From an uncultured Deinococcales bacterium (lineage in GTDB: Bacteria; Deinococcota; Deinococci; Deinococcales; Trueperaceae), in NCBI GenBank assembly GCA_937934635.1, contig CALGZD010000325.1:1-6830 (forward strand): DNA of 6,830 nucleotides, given 5' to 3'. The position numbers and the translations under genes are program-made. Below the pieces are notes generated by a model that ran no database searches, was not told the origin of the DNA, and saw only the letters and a list, made by a program, of their open reading frames with translations. Position 1 is the first letter of the stretch, and each line of letters starts with the position of its first letter. Positions 5,806 through 6,830 of this stretch are shown here, in pieces.

Positions 5806-5817
5806 TCACCTCCTCAT
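5806..5817 (-). promoter_or_regulatory. Very strong Shine-Dalgarno of dnaJ, also a three-codon AUG-AGG-AGG-UGA frame
   Basis: GAGGAGGTGA (5815-5806) can pair almost fully with the 16S 3' end, and its GGAGG is seven bases from the ATC. The same bases read ATG AGG AGG TGA (5817-5806), a minigene ending ten bases before the end of the leader. It is one base out of frame with dnaJ. A TAnnnT (TAAATT, 5829-5824) lies six bases before this ATG, so the mRNA could begin near here, but the region is AT-rich and this is weak. Confidence 0.7.
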
Positions 5818-5899
5818 TGGTGAAATTTAATTTTTCTTTCTTTGAAAAATACCCATTACAGGTCTCAGAAATATTTTCAGCTTGGCTTGCACATTCGCC

Positions 5900-5919
5900 A
5901 CCCAAAACCTAGCTGGGTT
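5900..5919 (-). other. Weak hairpin just after grpE
   Basis: Minus-strand AACCCAGCTAGGTT (5919-5906) is a near-palindrome with one mismatch, and ACCCA can alternatively pair with TGGGT (5904-5900). There is no U-run. It may fine-tune read-through from grpE to dnaJ or mean nothing. The rest of the 5818-5922 gap shows no gene. Confidence 0.25.
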
Positions 5920-5922
5920 CTT

Positions 5923-6537
5923 TCAATCTTGGTAAACAACTACTCTAGCGATTCGAACCACACGGTCATCTTTCATAAAACCTGATTCAAAAACTTGAGC
6001 AATTTTGCCTTTAAGCTCTGGGTCATCGGTTGGCATGGTGGTTAGTGCTTCATGAAACTGTGGGTCAAAGTCTTCGCCTTCTAAACCCATTTCCACAATG
6101 CCAATATTTTCAAGGTTACGCTTGATACCTTCACGTACTTTTTCAATACCTGGCAAGATTGATGTAGGGTCTTCACCCGCTGAGGTAATAGCACGACCAA
6201 GATCATCATAGCCAGGAAGAACCGCTAAGATAACGCTATCTACACCTTTTTGTCTAGCAAGAAGATGCTCCTGCGCTGTACGACGTTTAACCGTCTGCAC
6301 TTCTGCCAATGCACGCATTTTTGCAGAGACTGCTTCTGCTGCCTCGTCTTTGGCAGCAGCGAGTGCGGTAGTTGCAGCAGCGAGTTCATTGCGAAGAATA
6401 TCAATTTCACTATCGCCACCTGAGGCTTCTGCTGCTTCAGTTGCTGTTTCTGTAGTTTCATCAATCAGGTCTTCTGCAATATCTGCAGTATCCATTACTT
6501 GATTTTCTGTATTTTCTATTTTGTCTTGTTCTGACAT
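5923..6537 (-). CDS. grpE: GrpE nucleotide exchange factor of DnaK
   Basis: Homodimeric exchange factor that releases ADP from DnaK. It has 204 residues, within the family range. The first 45 residues are acidic and Ala/Thr/Glu-rich, probably disordered. A long helix follows (about 44-105; RNELAAATTALAAAKDEAAEAVSAK is a clear coiled coil) with the conserved ALAEVQTVKRRT segment. The helical-bundle part contains VLPGYDDLGRA. The signature FDPQFHEAL (157-165) precedes the beta domain, which ends SGFMKDDRVVRIARVVV (185-201), slightly divergent from the usual GYxLxDRVLRPAxV. The ATG at 6535-6537 follows GGAG (6552-6549) at eleven bases. It lies 97 bases after dnaK and about 121 before dnaJ's ATC, all on one strand. 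A repeat-derived hairpin separates it from dnaK, so relative expression may be adjusted there. Confidence 0.96.
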   Translation of the reverse strand: MSEQDKIENTENQVMDTADIAEDLIDETTETATEAAEASGGDSEIDILRNELAAATTALAAAKDEAAEAVSAKMRALAEVQTVKRRTAQEHLLARQKGVDSVILAVLPGYDDLGRAITSAGEDPTSILPGIEKVREGIKRNLENIGIVEMGLEGEDFDPQFHEALTTMPTDDPELKGKIAQVFESGFMKDDRVVRIARVVVYQD

Positions 6538-6558
6538 TTTATTTATAACTCCAAAAAG

Positions 6559-6633
6559 AATCCCCTCTAACTCCCCCTTTTTTACTTCCCCCTTTTTTAA
6601 AGGGGGATTGAGGGGGATTCCTGAGGGGGATTT
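6559..6633. repeat. C/G-rich palindromic repeat, copy D (between dnaK and grpE)
   Basis: Left arm AATCCCCTCTAACTCCCCCTTT (6559-6580) is matched by AAAGGGGGATTGAGGGGGATT (6599-6619), with a nested perfect hairpin CCCCCTTT-TTT-AAAGGGGG (6588-6606). An extra half-unit GAGGGGGATT follows at 6623-6632. It fills almost the entire dnaK-grpE spacer. In the mRNA it could stabilise the upstream dnaK end or reduce read-through into grpE. Confidence 0.8.
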
Positions 6634-6638
6634 AAGAC

Positions 6639-6830
6639 TTAACCTGCTGGTTTAAAATCCGCATCTATAACGTCATCGTCGTTTTCTTCAGCGCTAGCAG
6701 TCTCGTCTTGGCTAACACCATATTCAGGCGCACCACCACTTGCTTGACCATCTGCTTGACCAGCGGCTGCACTTGCTTGCATGAGTGCAGCAACCTTCTC
6801 TTGGAGTTGAGCGTTAAGTTCTGTTAGACG
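6639..6830 (-). CDS. dnaK: DnaK (Hsp70), C-terminal end only
   Basis: Only the last 63 codons of this ATP-dependent chaperone are present, and the rest lies beyond the right edge. The visible part begins in the helical lid (RLTELNAQLQEKVAALMQ). It continues through a low-complexity Ala/Gly/Gln/Ser linker (ASAAAGQADGQASGGAPEYG) and ends in an acidic tail with DDDVIDADF, matching the conserved EDDVVDADF end that contributes to DnaK function. It terminates FKPAG-stop at 6641-6639. The short unstructured linker and the tail motif, together with grpE 101 bases downstream on the same strand, make DnaK rather than HscA or another Hsp70 very likely. Confidence 0.93.
   Translation of the reverse strand, partial: RLTELNAQLQEKVAALMQASAAAGQADGQASGGAPEYGVSQDETASAEENDDDVIDADFKPAG

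Noticed and set aside
5763..5809. GTG at 5809-5807 as dnaJ start
   Set aside because: It is out of frame with the J domain and runs into TAA after about 15 codons.
6559..6633. CRISPR-like or intrinsic-terminator reading of the C/G repeats
   Set aside because: Units are not evenly spaced direct repeats with unique spacers, and the G-rich arms are followed by ATT rather than a U-run, so neither reading fits.

Overview
The window carries seven protein genes. Two are cut by the window ends: a thiolase at the left and dnaK at the right. Base composition is AT-leaning (low 40s % GC by eye). The gene set points, as inference only, to a relative of Deinococcota (Deinococcus/Thermus). DnaJ lacks the zinc-finger domain and sits directly behind dnaK and grpE, as I recall for Thermus and Deinococcus. 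LepB has a single membrane anchor. Two genes have a TAnnnT -10-like element exactly six bases before ATG, the leaderless arrangement described as common in Deinococcus. The low GC is unusual for that phylum, so the placement needs a database search.

Layout: 2-913 (-) is the N-terminal 304 residues of a FadI/HADHB-type 3-ketoacyl-CoA thiolase. 914-1395 is a 482-base spacer with a palindrome, two C-rich repeat copies, a perfect hairpin and no convincing gene. 1396-2025 (+) is signal peptidase I, ending in a 14-bp tandem repeat that contains its stop codon. 2171-3376 (+) is an AI-2E-family membrane protein. It converges on a codirectional minus-strand block read right to left: dnaK (C-terminal end), grpE, dnaJ, an OsmC-family gene and a MoeB/ThiF-type adenylyltransferase. 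DnaK, GrpE and DnaJ form one chaperone cycle. OsmC-type thiol proteins handle peroxide or reactive thiol stress, and MoeB/ThiF activates a sulfur-carrier protein, so the block leans towards proteostasis and thiol/sulfur chemistry.

Three observations stand out. (1) dnaJ has no ATG, GTG or TTG between an in-frame stop and its J domain. It appears to start at ATC behind an exceptionally strong Shine-Dalgarno sequence, and that sequence itself spells a tiny AUG-AGG-AGG-UGA frame. (2) The thiolase and osmC genes share a nearly identical upstream block: a TGTACCG(AG)TACA palindrome, a fixed 20-base interval, TARACT, six bases and ATG. This suggests a shared regulator and leaderless transcripts. (3) A C/G-rich palindromic repeat family occurs at four intergenic sites. 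One copy appears to supply the Shine-Dalgarno sequence of moeB, and another lies between dnaK and grpE.
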